This document shows, in pieces, positions 11,500 through 23,100 of a stretch of DNA of 64,000 nucleotides (positions within the stretch are counted from its first letter, which is position 1; each line of letters opens with the position of its first letter). Origin of the DNA: Clonostachys chloroleuca (taxonomy: Eukaryota > Ascomycota > Sordariomycetes > Hypocreales > Bionectriaceae); the NCBI GenBank assembly GCA_037952775.1, contig JBANAY010000003.1, positions 17,360,001-17,424,000 on the forward strand. Reading direction: 5' to 3'. The translations under genes and the position numbers were made by a program. Below the pieces are notes generated by a model. It had not been told where the DNA came from and did no database searches. It saw nothing but the letters and a program-made list of their open reading frames with translations.

Positions 11500-13682
11500 T
11501 CAAACAACGCTAGTATGTGGCTGTTTGGAAGGGCGTGCATCGGATGCCGCACTCAGCTTTCTTTTCCGCATGTTGCCTTCCTTGTTCGAGGCACGCTTGG
11601 CCGGCGCCTTGCGTTCGGCGTGCGCAATTTCCATGTGCAGCCACTCCGAAATGTTCATCTTGGGCTGCTCGCGGCGGCCCATGAAGTGGTCGTCGATGTG
11701 ATCGAACCGAACACCCTGGGGGTCGGTTGTGTCGCTGGCAAAGGCTACCATGCAGCGGCAGAACCCGCACCAGAACGAGGACATGGAGTGCATGTTCTGC
11801 CTGTTGTCCTCGAGCTTCGCCTCCTTGGTAGGGGGACTCATCTCAGGATGAGAGCCCTCCAAGTGCAAGTTGAACTGGTCACGGCTGCCGAACACCTTTC
11901 CGCAGCTCCTATCACATGCCCACGTCTCAAGCGGGGTGTGTTGTTGGCCTTCGTGTCTTTTCCAGTCGTTTTTGCTACCGAATGTCTTCTCACATTGATA
12001 GACTGTACATCCGTAAGGCTTTTCATGCCGCTTGCTGTGTTTCCTGTGCCACGTTAGTAATGTGTCCAAAGTCACTGGTGATGTATGCTGATGGTAGATA
12101 CCTGAGCTCGCATGGCCTGACGAATACCTTCCCGCAAAGGTTGCACTCCACCTTGCCCTTGATGCTGGCGGCGGAGGATTGAGACGCATCCGTTTCGGGG
12201 GCTTCTTCCTTTTGACGCAATGCTGCTTGCAACATCGTTGCGGGCACCGAAGCAAGGAACTCGAGCTTCTTGGCCTGGGGCAAGCTACTGAAGTATTCTT
12301 CAAACTTGTCCTCATTGATTTCGACTCCCCCTTCTCATTTTCATCGTCATCGTCGAGGGCAGCGAATTGCTCTCCGTCTGCGACGCTCTCTGATGAGACG
12401 GACTCTTGTGAGCCAAGGTTAGCCTCGTATGCCGACTCGGAAGGCTCGACCTTGGCACCGGTGCTCATCATTGAGCTGGGGGTGATTGAGCGCGGGAAGC
12501 TCTCTGCAGAAGGATGAGAGCCAAAGGCGGCCGGGTTCATGTGGCTGCCAAATGAGTCATCTTGTGGCACCTCGAGGAACCCGTTCCCAGAGTATGGGTT
12601 GATACCCTCGAGCGAGCCATCAGGAGTGTAGAGTGGTGTCTCGGAGGCTGCTGGGAAAGCGTCTGTGTTCGCAAACTCGGCAATGTGTTCAGCCCTAGTG
12701 TGTGGTGCACCGGCGAATAATGATTCAGTGTGGAGAGTCGATGGCTCGTGTAACTTGGCTCCCAAACCCTGTAGATCCTCGGGAATGGGTCTTTAATGAG
12801 AAGTATCAGCACCATTACTTGGGTTGCAAGGCTTTATTGGGACACATACTCATATAGATAACGCTGCAAGTCCATGTCGCCGACCTGCTCAATCTTGTGG
12901 ACCCTCTTCAGATGTGAACGGAAGTTATCGGTTCTGGGCCATTTCTTCGGAGGGGTCTCCTTCGCACAGTCCCCGTTGGTGCAGATGTATGTCCGGCCCT
13001 TGAGGTTATCGCCGTGGACGGTCCGTTTGTGTCGCACGAGGTCGTTGTTGGAGGCAAAGCCGACCTGGCTCTTGCTGCAGCCGTTGCGGTCACATGTAAA
13101 TGGTCTGGATTTACGAGCACAGTGTTTTCTGTATGCTATTAGAATCTAGGGCTAGATAGAAATGGGACAAACAGAGACATACTTGAGCTCGGATTTATTC
13201 TTGAATGTTTTATTACAACAATCGCAAGTCAACCCATCTGGCGACATGAGGGTGTCAGCCGAGAATTGGGACCCAGGTTGCTGGTCAAGTGCTTCTGGTG
13301 CAACGAGATGGAGACCACCAAGGTCGTTTTCGAAGCCCAAGGCGGAGGGGTAATGGTCATCGCCACGGATAGAGGTGGTTTCGATACTCTTTCCATAACC
13401 GGAATCATCAGGCTGTGTCTCGCCGCAGTCTGAGGGGATGATGTTGCTCCTGTAACCGTGGAATGCAGGCGAAGTTCTCAGGTATGGGACTGTGCCATTG
13501 CTGAAGACCGTCGAAGGAGCCCACGGCGCATCCTTGGCAAGCCAATTCTGCATGGACTCGGACCCATCTCTCCGGTCTAGGTTTGGAATGGGGAGGGCGT
13601 CCTCAAAGTGATTGTCCTGGGAGCCAAACTGGCCGCCGTGGGATTCCATGCCAGGCGCGGCATTGTGCATGAAGGAATACAT
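11500..13682 (-). CDS. Multi-finger C2H2 zinc-finger protein, frame broken at a C5 run
   Basis: Four exons: 13682-13183, 13128-12850, 12790-12102 and 12043-11500. Introns are 54-59 nt with GTATGT/GTATCT donors; one acceptor is AAG (12791). Splicing rebuilds clean fingers across each junction, for example CNLCGKVFVRPCELR joined to KHSKRH, and CDCCNKTFKNKSELK joined to KHC. Further fingers include CTVYQCEKTFGSKNDWKRH and CDRSCGKVFGSRDQFNLHL, and the C-terminus is basic (MRKRKLSAA). Exon 3 switches frame at five C at 12327-12331 (plus strand); one added base restores an acidic linker and every downstream phase, giving 670 aa. Most likely a nuclear regulator of the fungal C2H2 class. Its relation to the similar gene at 4897-6468 (same strand, also NEWKRH/NDWKRH-type fingers) may be old duplication. 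Confidence 0.78.
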
Positions 13683-15719
13683 TGAAGAGAGTGGCCGAGA
13701 TGCAGGCCAGGCTGGATCTGCTGCCGTGGTCGAAGCTGGGGCCCAGTGGCAGTGGCCTATTGACCGAGGACCTTTTCACTTGCGAGGCAGGTGGTGTTCT
13801 AAATGGGTTTCCGCTGTGCTGAGTTGGATTGGGAGGAAGCGCAAATGTCCTGGGGCTCTCTGCGCGGCCTGGAAAGGGTCAGGGAGCGAGCAGGAACTGC
13901 GGACGTCTCGAGATAAGCGCCAGGGCGAGAGCTGCTCTGAGCCAAAGAAGGCTTCGGCTTCGGCTCCGGGCGGCTGGGCAGGAATCACAGCGGGAACGGT
14001 TTGAGGGAAACGATGCCTTGGGCGTGGTCGGACAAGAAGCCAGGCGATGATACAAGCTGCGCCGTAGTACGAACCCGCACGCGCCACAGGCAACCATGAA
14101 CCAGACTCTTTTCTTGGATGTGTAAGAAGGCGGCCAGCTACAAGTGGCAGTGAGGCCGACGATGTGGAAATGAAAAGGCAGAATTCAGACAGTGGCAAAG
14201 AGAAGCGGTCGCACTTGGGGAATCCCAGCTCGTAATGAATTGAGATGGGCAACGAACAGAGATGGGCTACGTAGGTCAGTCGTTTGAAGTCATGCTCCGG
14301 TCAGGCAGCACAGCATCGAGAGTGGAATTGAGGCGATGCTGGACGCCTCGCTGCGCCGCCCGGACAGTGAGGCGGGCCCAGCACCAACGGCTGTATGGTA
14401 GAAAAAGCACGAGCAGCACCGCTCCGAAGACCCTGTAGGCCCGTCGAGACAGCAGCTGGGACGGTTCGCAATTGGTTCGCCTGCTGCCAGGGGCCCGGTG
14501 CTGCTTCTGATTGGGTCCAGATGCCGCCGTGCTGCCCAATTGCACCGCTGTGTCTGGCCCGTCAGTGGCCCTTATTTTAACCCCGCAGCGTCACAAGGCA
14601 GCAGCGAGCACATCACCAGACAACCAGCTGCAGAGCTGTCCCCCTCCACACAACGACGCGACAGTGCTACGTACGTGCGCTGTCTGCGTTTCCGTACACT
14701 CACCGGTTTTGGTTTTGCCCACCCGAAGAGCAAATTTTCCATCCGTAGGACGCAGGTATCGTAGATGTTTTTGCGGCTCACCGGCGGGTCATACCCGTGT
14801 CGTCATGTCGCGATGCAGCTTGGGGTGGGCGCGGGCTCTAAGCCACACTAGCTGCTGCTGTATCATATGTGCGTTTCCTGGCACTACGCTCCCTTGCCTG
14901 GGTAGATATGCAGGAGGTGCATTTTTCCTGCGAATCCCGCAATCTGAATGGCCGTAGACAGAAAGATAGGCCGAGATCCAGCGTCTGGTTTCGGGTCTGC
15001 GACGGAATGAAGCCTTCATGACATTACCATTGATGCACCCGAGCAGCGAGGTGCCAGTTTCGTCTTGCTCTCTACTTACCTAGGGTAGTACCGACATAAT
15101 AACCCGGATAGAATATTGCAGCCAATGTCCAATCATAGACGACATGATCAGTCCGCTAAACTTGCTTTTTGGAAATGGCGGTCTTTGATCAATTCTCAGC
15201 CACGATGTGCTTATTCTCTTCCGTAATACAAAATGCCCCCACCCATGCACCTCTCCCAAGACATTTTACCAAACGTCGAGTGGAGGGAACGTATTGTGCG
15301 TAGTGATAAACAACCTACCAGAAAAAGACTGTGAAAAGAAAGAAAATTGAGACAGACAAGGAGATGTGTCACACAAGTCCCTGCCTCACATGTGGCTCAT
15401 ATCTCCTCGGAGCCAGGTCGAGACAAGAAGAGACAAGCAGAGGATTCGGCCGAGTCGATCAAAATTCGAGTTCACTTTCGCTCGGGTCAGGCATATATGC
15501 CAACTTCATGATCAATCATATTCATCATTAACAATTCGCTCATCATCTTGTCTAGGTAGCCTTGAGCTTTTTACGGCCATCGTAAAAGTGACTATGTATC
15601 GAGTTTCCCCATAAGCATATATCGCTCCCTAGTGTTGTAGACGGGTTGCCTCATCGTAAGGCAGCGCCGCCCCAAATGTAAAACCGGGTCTATTTATTCT
15701 TCAGAAGCCCATTGTGATG
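13683..15719. other. Intergenic region upstream of the C2H2 gene and downstream of csn3
   Basis: Two kilobases with no supported gene. The short overlapping frames on both strands around 14400-14960 lack coding character. Presumably the promoter and leader of the C2H2 gene plus the csn3 3' region. Confidence 0.5.
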
Positions 15720-17288
15720 TCAACCATGATGGACAATATCATTCATGAGGTCTTCATCCTCGATCTGAGCATCAAAACCACCCGCGTCGGAATCATCCTT
15801 GTCAGCCCGCTTCAGTTCGCGAATCATGAACCGAACGTAGTCCCTATGGCCGCTCAAACGTTCATTCGACGCTTTGTACTCCTGGCTTAGAAGGTTGATA
15901 TTGTGGTGAGCTTGTGCGATCTCCCCGGCGAAATCCTTCTCCGACGACCATTCCTGCTCGCCTTGGAACGTGAGGAAGCTTTCGCTGTCCGGACCAACTG
16001 TAATCTCTCCCTTGAGCGCTTTGCTGTCAATCATGCTTTGCACAAGGCTAATAACTTGTTGCGGATTGGCCAAGGGCTCTCCTGTCTCGCCGCTTGACGT
16101 TGACTCCTGAATTTTGTATATGGAGACTTCTCGGTAGATCCGTCGAAGGTTGAGGATTTGCCACTTCTGGTATGCAACCTGAACTTCTTGGATAAGGCTC
16201 ACGTTTCCATCTTCCAACCAAATGGGGCGGTTTGATATGACCTCGTTCACGAAGTCGATTGCCTTCGGTGAGCTAAATGTGGACGCCACTTCACGATAGC
16301 CTGAGGCCATGATATTGTATGCCGATTTCGCCGCAGCTGATGTATATCCAGGGAATTGCGGGGCCTCACCATCACTGAGGAGACCAACCAGCAACCACTT
16401 CTTGTGCGCGTCGATCATGATTTTGCTGACACCTTTATCTTTCGTCGGATAGGCAATGACCCGCTCTAGGGCTTTTCGAGCCTTTGTCCATTCGCGCCTC
16501 GACATGTAGATCAAACCACGGATAAAGTCGTACTCCAACACAGTTGTCGCCTTCACTGGAGCTGTCAGCCCAGTCTGTACCGAAATGAAACTCGTGAGCG
16601 GAAGTTCAGGGTCACATAAGAACCGCTGCTCCTTCTGTGCTGCGATCGGGTAGGTCGTAATGTCTCGCTCGAGAACTTTGAGGGCCGGTTCCACGCAGTC
16701 CGTCTCGTACGCGTAGGTTGCCAGGAGCAGATGTGTCGATGTAAACATTGAAGCGTTGGAATCTAAACGGAGCATGGCCGTAGCAAGAATTTCGACAGCA
16801 ACTCGAGGCTATGTCTCAAGTCAGCAAGAGTCTCAATAGAGCATTGTAGAGTATATCGTACGGGAAAGAGCTTTCCGGTTCCAACCGCTTCGAGCAATGG
16901 AAGTAAGTAATTCCCTACGTATCGAATCTGGATGGGGTCGAAACTGAGAAGGAAGACGACAATTGCATCCAGCAGGGAGGGTCGTCCTATTCGAGGTTCG
17001 GAGGCATTCAGTATAGTATTGAGGACGAAGAGATAGCCGATCGAGTTCTTAGCAGGATCAAGGAGCTGTGTCAAATTCCGGTTAGTTGGTTGGAAAGAGC
17101 CTGCGGTGAAACGTCCCTCTCACCTTGAGAAATGCCTCCGGTTGCTCCAAAATAAGCCTTTTATTAGAGGCAGATAGCTTGGCGATGGCGGAGAGGTAGA
17201 CCCTGGCAAGTTCATCCTGCTGTTTGTGGGAGGTGGACGAGGCCGAAGCTGGCGGATAGCTCGTCAATACGGATGAAAGCTGCTCCAT
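15720..17288 (-). CDS. csn3: COP9 signalosome subunit 3 (PCI domain)
   Basis: Exons 17288-17124, 17065-16862 and 16808-15720, all phase 0, with introns of 58 and 53 nt. The product is 485 aa, the usual length for fungal CSN3. The body is a helical repeat region with FVLNTILNASEPRIG and LLEAVGTGKLFP, followed by AYETDCVEPALKVLERDI, a PCI-type segment around residues 300-430 (IYREVSIYKIQE, VISLVQSMIDSKALKGEI, FLTFQGEQEW), and an acidic C-terminus. The COP9 signalosome removes Nedd8 from cullins and in filamentous fungi controls development and secondary metabolism; this subunit is a scaffold without the JAMM active site. Assignment is by family pattern. Confidence 0.88.
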
Positions 17289-18497
17289 CCTGTATTCGAG
17301 ACGCCCGCCTGCCTGAGTGATCTAGAAAGGAGCTTTGTTGTGGCTTGTTCGGTTGCCGTCGCTGCCTGCTCCGGCGACGAGAGTTGGGTTATGGAGGGGC
17401 AATTGTGGGCGTGATTAGGCGTGCAGTGACTTGCGTGACCAGTAGGTAGTTACGCAGACAATTCGACGAGATAAAAGCGAAGAGAACCACAGACTGAGAA
17501 AACCAGGACCCTGCTCATTCCACCACGACCGATCGATGGCGGGATTGGTAGGTTCCGGAGTCAAGCGAGTGAGAGTGAAGGACAGAATAAAGACCAAGCT
17601 CTCGGAGCTTGACGCCTCTCCAGTCATCCCCAGCGCCTGCCTGACGTTGGTAAGGCTGCCTGGTGTAGTGTGATTGGCCGGGATTTACCCGCGCTATACT
17701 ACATGTGGCAAAAGGGATGACATAAAAAGTAGCTCATCATGGTCACGAAGATTATCTCTGTAGTAGTTATTTATCACACTAGGTAATTTAAGAGGGAACC
17801 CAAAAGAAAGAAGAAAGTCAAGTAAAGTAAAGTAAAACAAAACTTTCGCTTATCATAATAGTTGTTCAAAAGGATTATTATGCCTATTATTTACTTTCAT
17901 GAGATTAGGGCGACGTATTTGGTGCATCATGTTTTATGTCACCCACTCAACTAGGCATCCTCCCTCCTTCAAAACCCAGCCTTAGATTGCTTCACTCATC
18001 GGAAATTGTCTTACTTTTCTCAAATCACCATATGAATTGTTGATTAAGCTTATTTTCTTGACTGCCAGCAGCTTTTCATTTAGCCATACTCTCAAAACAT
18101 GTTTTCACATTTCTCCCAAAGTACAATCCCCTCGCCAATCTCTGCGAGTTCTGTCAAGTATATCCTCTTCCCAGTCATGTGCTTCATTTGCCCATATAGA
18201 TATGGCATTCATACAGAAATATGCCGCCCTTTATATGGATAGTAACCTCTGACAACGCTACCCCTCTCTCCCTATCCTCTTAGACATCATCACTTCATTC
18301 ACTTCGTATTCTTCTTCCCGACAACTAGCCTTGTACTCAGCGCCTCAACCAATAAGGCTCACATGGCGAGCTTATGGCCGACTAAATTGCTGCTTGCGGC
18401 ATCTAGAAGGTGGTTGGATGGCACCGTAAGGGCATCGATATGGGCCAGTCGAATGAGCATAATCCGCTGTCTCACTGTCAGTTCCGAGTCTTCAAGG
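17289..18497. other. Intergenic region
   Basis: This lies upstream of csn3 and downstream of the CCCH gene. AT-rich parts include repeated AAGTA units near 17817-17837. The frame at 18037-18252 has no coding character. Confidence 0.5.
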
Positions 18498-19536
18498 TCA
18501 TTTACACACAAGCCCAGACTCACAATGCTTCGTCAAATCCTTCACGCTCGCACGCTCCTCCCACGAGCCACTGTTCCAAGGGGTACTGGCGATAGGCACA
18601 GAACAGGCCTTTGCCCCATCCGCGGGAGGAGGCGCCTCCAGAAGAGCCGGTGCCCCTGCCTGGTACGGGTTAGACAAGGTGCGGCGCTTCGCGGCGTTCT
18701 TGAACTCCTGCTGGCGATGTATCTCCGCCTGCTTCCTCTTCCACCAGGCCGGCAGACCGTGAAACAGACCAAGGGACTGCTGGGTCGCCTTGTCGTATGG
18801 CATCTCATGCTTGTACCGGCAACCCTGCTGGGTGAAGGCACAGACACCTTCGTGAACCCACTTGTCGCAGTACTCCTTATCCTGCTTTTTTGGCTTCTGG
18901 TGCTTCTGGACCTAGTCCTGTCAGTTAAAACATCTTTTATATAGCTTTCTGGGGTCGCACGATCCGTTCTTTAGAGCTTGGGGTTTGTCTTCGTACCTGT
19001 TGAAGCGCGAGGTTTGTATTCTCCTACCGTAACTATCAGTCAGAAGCCATTCAGTGTTCCGCACCTTGACCTACCTTGAATGTGATTGCTTGATGTGTGT
19101 CTCCCATAACCACACGCGGATTACCTGGCAAGGGTGGCAGGACATCCATGCCCTGAGTCTTGTTCTCCATTCGAGGAATCTCGTTCATCGGCGGCAGCTG
19201 ATCAGCTGGCACCAGTCGTGTAACTTTTCCATTCCCCCTATCTAGGTAATAGGAAGACTTCGACGACGCTTGCTCCACCCATGAACCGGTGGAACCCGCC
19301 TTGATCGATGAAGGTGATGCTGGGATGTAACTGGTCGACCAGTTCTTGGAATCAAACGCCAACGGCTGGGGGTTGGACCAACCGTAAGGGCCTTGAGAAG
19401 GCTGAGAAGACCAACCAGCTTGAGCGACCTGGTGACTTAGCATACTATAACGGGTGCTGCCCAAGCTGTGTGAGCCTGGGCGGCCATAATAGTCGTAATT
19501 CAACGTAGTTGCAGAGCTGGGCTGTTGGCAAGGCAT
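18498..19536 (-). CDS. CCCH-type zinc-finger protein
   Basis: Exons 19536-19075, 19023-18997 and 18911-18498, all phase 0, 300 aa. The 27-nt middle exon encodes ENTNLALQQ and is flanked by GTAGGT/GTACGA donors and TAG acceptors (introns 51 and 85 nt). The N-terminal half is Ser/Gly/Pro-rich and contains VPADQLPPMNEIPR and GMDVLPPLPG; the C-terminal half has one C-x8-C-x6-C-x3-H finger (CDKWVHEGVCAFTQQGCRYK plus H) followed by LGLFHGLPAWWKRKQ. This layout is widespread in ascomycetes. CCCH fingers generally bind RNA, so a role in mRNA metabolism is inferred only. The start is the first ATG after an upstream TAG. Confidence 0.82.
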
Positions 19537-19857
19537 TATAACTAGAAGAGTCAAGGGTAGGTGCTTTCAAGGTCGAGTCAAGACGAGTACTATGGTTGCC
19601 GTGTGGGCAAATTCACATACTACAATGAAGGAGAAAGGGGGACCGTAATATAGGTATGGAAGGCTTGGCTGCGCCCGTTATTTGGATGGGATTGTCACTT
19701 TGCCAGCGAAGCACATGCAGTGCTGCCAGCCACATTCACTAGGGTTTCTGCGGAATGGCACAGAAACAAGACATCGCACGTTCTTTAAAATCACAGGTAT
19801 AGGCGGCAGCGGTATGAGCGTTTCGGTCTGTCTAGATGTGAGCGTGCGATTCAAACG

Positions 19858-20181
19858 CTAAAGTGGAGGCAGACGGGTGTTTGCAGCAAACAACGGGTCT
19901 TGCCACAGGACCAAATGATATGGATCAATCAGATCGATTCTCAGCCAGCTGTATTCTAGATCAGGCACCCCTCCACCTTCGTACAACTTCCCTAGCTGCA
20001 TATTGAGCCATTCCGCTTCCCGGCGGTGTGAATAAATATCCTCTCTGTGTTTCTTCGTTAAGCCATAAGCTAGCCATTCCCGTCCGCATAGAAGGGTTAA
20101 GAACAGGGGTAGGGGAGCACGGAACTGCTGGGCAACGCAAGTCATCTGCGAGTCTGCTTCCGTGCAATTAATGCATCCCAA
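19858..20181 (-). CDS. Possible small orphan gene or 3' UTR frame
   Basis: A 107-codon frame starting at ATG 20181, immediately downstream of the remodeller stop codon (20199). It has mixed, protein-like composition (YGLTKKHREDIYSHRREAEW, VPDLEYSWLRIDLIDPYH), with no recognised domain, signal peptide or intron. It may simply be an open stretch of the remodeller 3' UTR, or an additional exon of a longer isoform. Confidence 0.25.
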   Translation of the reverse strand: MGCINCTEADSQMTCVAQQFRAPLPLFLTLLCGREWLAYGLTKKHREDIYSHRREAEWLNMQLGKLYEGGGVPDLEYSWLRIDLIDPYHLVLWQDPLFAANTRLPPL

Positions 20182-20198
20182 ACACGTTCGTCATTACT

Positions 20199-23100
20199 CT
20201 AGGTCATCATCCGGGTACCCCTTGCCGCTCCGGTCCTCATTATGTGTTGCAGCAATTCCGTCTTCATTTTCTCTCTTGTGCTCAGGTCCACCATAGAACG
20301 ATTCAAGCGATCTAGTTCAACTCGTAAATCTGCCTCTGAAGGATGAGGTAGCGTTAGTGGTACATTGCTAGGTGTAAGTGGTGGCATCAAATTAGTATTT
20401 GGTGCGTGCGGGTGGTGACCACCCCCTCGATGCTCAACCGCTACTCTGCCGTTTGAACGGAGGACGGGGATGTTTTGTGGGATTTGGCCTTGGCCTTGGG
20501 GTGTGAAGCCATTCGGGACTCCAGTGATGGTTTGGGAGACTGTCGTGGGGGTGTAAGTAGGTGGGAGGTATGGCCACCGTGCGTTTTCTGTTTTTTGTGC
20601 TTGTTCTGTGGCGTACGCGTCTCGTTTCCTCCGCCGTTGGCCGTTTTGTGGACGGGCTTCTTTGGGTTGGAGTTGGGAGATTTCTGTGCCGACTTCTGCT
20701 GTTGCATGTTGTTACTACTACTCTTTGGTGGGCCCTTTTTTGTCGGGGTGGATGCTGGTGTGATGGTTTGTGTTGGGGTTGGTTTTCGTCGTTTACCTTT
20801 GGAGAGAGCCGCCTCGTCATCCTCAGATTCGTCGGACATGTCACTGCCAGAGAACTCATCTTCGTCTGAGGACCCTTGAGATTCGGCCCCTGTTGCTTGT
20901 GCGATAGTGACAGGTTTGTAATTGATCGGCTTCGCCTATAGTCATGTCAGAAAACTAGCCACTGGCACGTCTCATTTCGCGCCATGGCAACTAGGTAGCT
21001 TACCATTCGTCTTCTTCCACCACGGCCCAGAACTTCCCGGTTGGCCTCTGCCTGTTTCCTAGCCTCCTCTTCTCGTTGTGCCAATATCTGATCCCAGACG
21101 CTCGAGTTGATGGGTTCGGGAGCCTCGCTCTCCTCTAAGCCCAGGCTATCTTGAAATCCGGATGCATCATTCGACCATACTTTGGCAAAGTTGAATTGCT
21201 CTGCCGAGCCCTCTTCCTTTTGATCGGGCATCTCTTGATCCATCTCTGAACGATCCAAAAGCTTATCAACCGACGCTGAGTCATACCGAATTGCAGTTTT
21301 CTGATAATCTTCGCTGAACAGGGCCTGGGCTCCATGCTTGATAATGGATTCCAGGTCGTCTCCATCTATATCCTGATCATCCATGGTTTCAATAAGAGCG
21401 TGGTCTAAAGCCATTTTCTTCCGTCCAATTTGCATGATCCGCTCTTCAGCTGAATCTTTTGTCACCAGCTGGAAACATAAAACTTTCTTTTTCTGTCCTA
21501 TTCGGTGAGCGCGTGATAATGCTTGGAGATCTTGATGCGGATTAAAATCGGGGTCCATGATGATGACGGTATCAGCAGTCGCGAGGTTGATACCTACGCC
21601 TCCAGCTCGAGTCGATAAAAGAAATGCAAAGAGTTCTGAATCAGGTGCGTTAAATGCATCGATTCGCCTTTGCTTCTCCAAACTACTGATGGTGCCGTCT
21701 AGTCTGCGAAATCCGTAGCCCATACCGGTAAGAAAATCCTCGACAATGTTGAGCTGGTCGAGGAACTGGCTAAAGATGAGGACTCTATGACCGCGTTCCT
21801 TGAGTTTTGGCAACATGAGCTCGAGAAGTATGAGCTTCGAGGAAGCCTGGACCAAGTTCTGGTGTATGATTTCCGGGTCGTGATGGCGTTCTTCGATTGC
21901 GTCTGAATACACAAAAGGGTGACAGAGACACTTCCGAAGTTGCATCAGAATATTGTTCAGACTCCCACGCTCCTTCTTGCTAATTTTGGTGTTGGCAAAC
22001 ATAGCCTTGATCAGCTGAGGATTTTTGGCCAGAATGCTTTTAGAAAGTTTCTCTTGGATAACAGTCATTGTGAGAGGAACAATGATTTGCGCCATGGGCG
22101 GTAGGAATTTGAGGACTCCAGCTTTCGTTCGCCTCAGAAAATATGGTCGTATTTGCTCGTGTAACTTGGGCAGCGTCTCCTTGTCAAGCACCTGGTACTG
22201 TTCGTCAAGTTCCGCTGCATCTTGTGTCTCGTCAATGAATTGAATCAGGTTAAAGAGTTCTCGCTTGTTGTTTTGCAATGGTGTTCCTGTTAGGAGAACA
22301 CGGAAAGGTATTTTCATGGCCATGAGGGCCAGGTAGAGTAGATTTTGGTCATTCTTGAGCCGCTGGCCTTCATCTACCACCAGACCAGCCCAATGGACAG
22401 GCTTGAAGAGAATTCGAGTCTGTGGATCAGCAGCAGAGTCATATGACATGATGACAACATGCGCCTTCATTTCGGTTGACCCACCAGGGAAGAGTTCATA
22501 CTTGTACGCCAAATCCTGAGGTACCTTGCCTCCATGATAGGTGACAACACGTAATTCTGGTGTCCACTGCTTGAACTCCCGTCGCCAGTTCGGGCATGTG
22601 GCATTGGGGACAACAATGAGGAAAGGCCAACACTATAGCATGTTAGTACGGAAGAAGTGTTGAGCCGTGAGATCATCTTACCTTCGGGGAATCCTGAACT
22701 AGAGAGGCCACCAAACTGACCACCTGCACAGTCTTTCCGAGACCCATTTCATCTGCCAAAACAACGCTTCGGTTTCCGTGGTAATTTCCCAGAAGCCAGT
22801 TGAGGCCTTCCAGTTGATAGCCCATGAGTTTGCCTCTTGTCAAACCCGCGGGCTGTACATCGACTTCAGTGAACTCGGCCTCTTTGTATTTATTGACCCG
22901 GTCCCGAATCTTAGAGTAGGGCTCGTGCTTAAAATATTTGCCTTCGACATAGTCGCAAAAAGCAGAGAGAAAAGCTTCGTGGAAATGTTGTTCCATATCC
23001 TTGCTTGGGGGCGAAGCCCAAACCACGTCATCATAACTAAGTCCTTGATATTTAACGAATATCTTCCTGATATGAGAAACGCTTGCCAGCTGCTCTTCCT

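Noticed and set aside
14511..14957. 148-codon frame in the intergenic region
   Set aside because: No domain, no conserved-looking blocks, overlapped by equally long frames on both strands.
20199..20330. Alternative ending of the remodeller in a third frame (…GYPDDDLE)
   Set aside because: The frame is open for about 43 codons and looks protein-like, but no splice signals were found that lead into it; the helical ending in the chosen frame is better supported.
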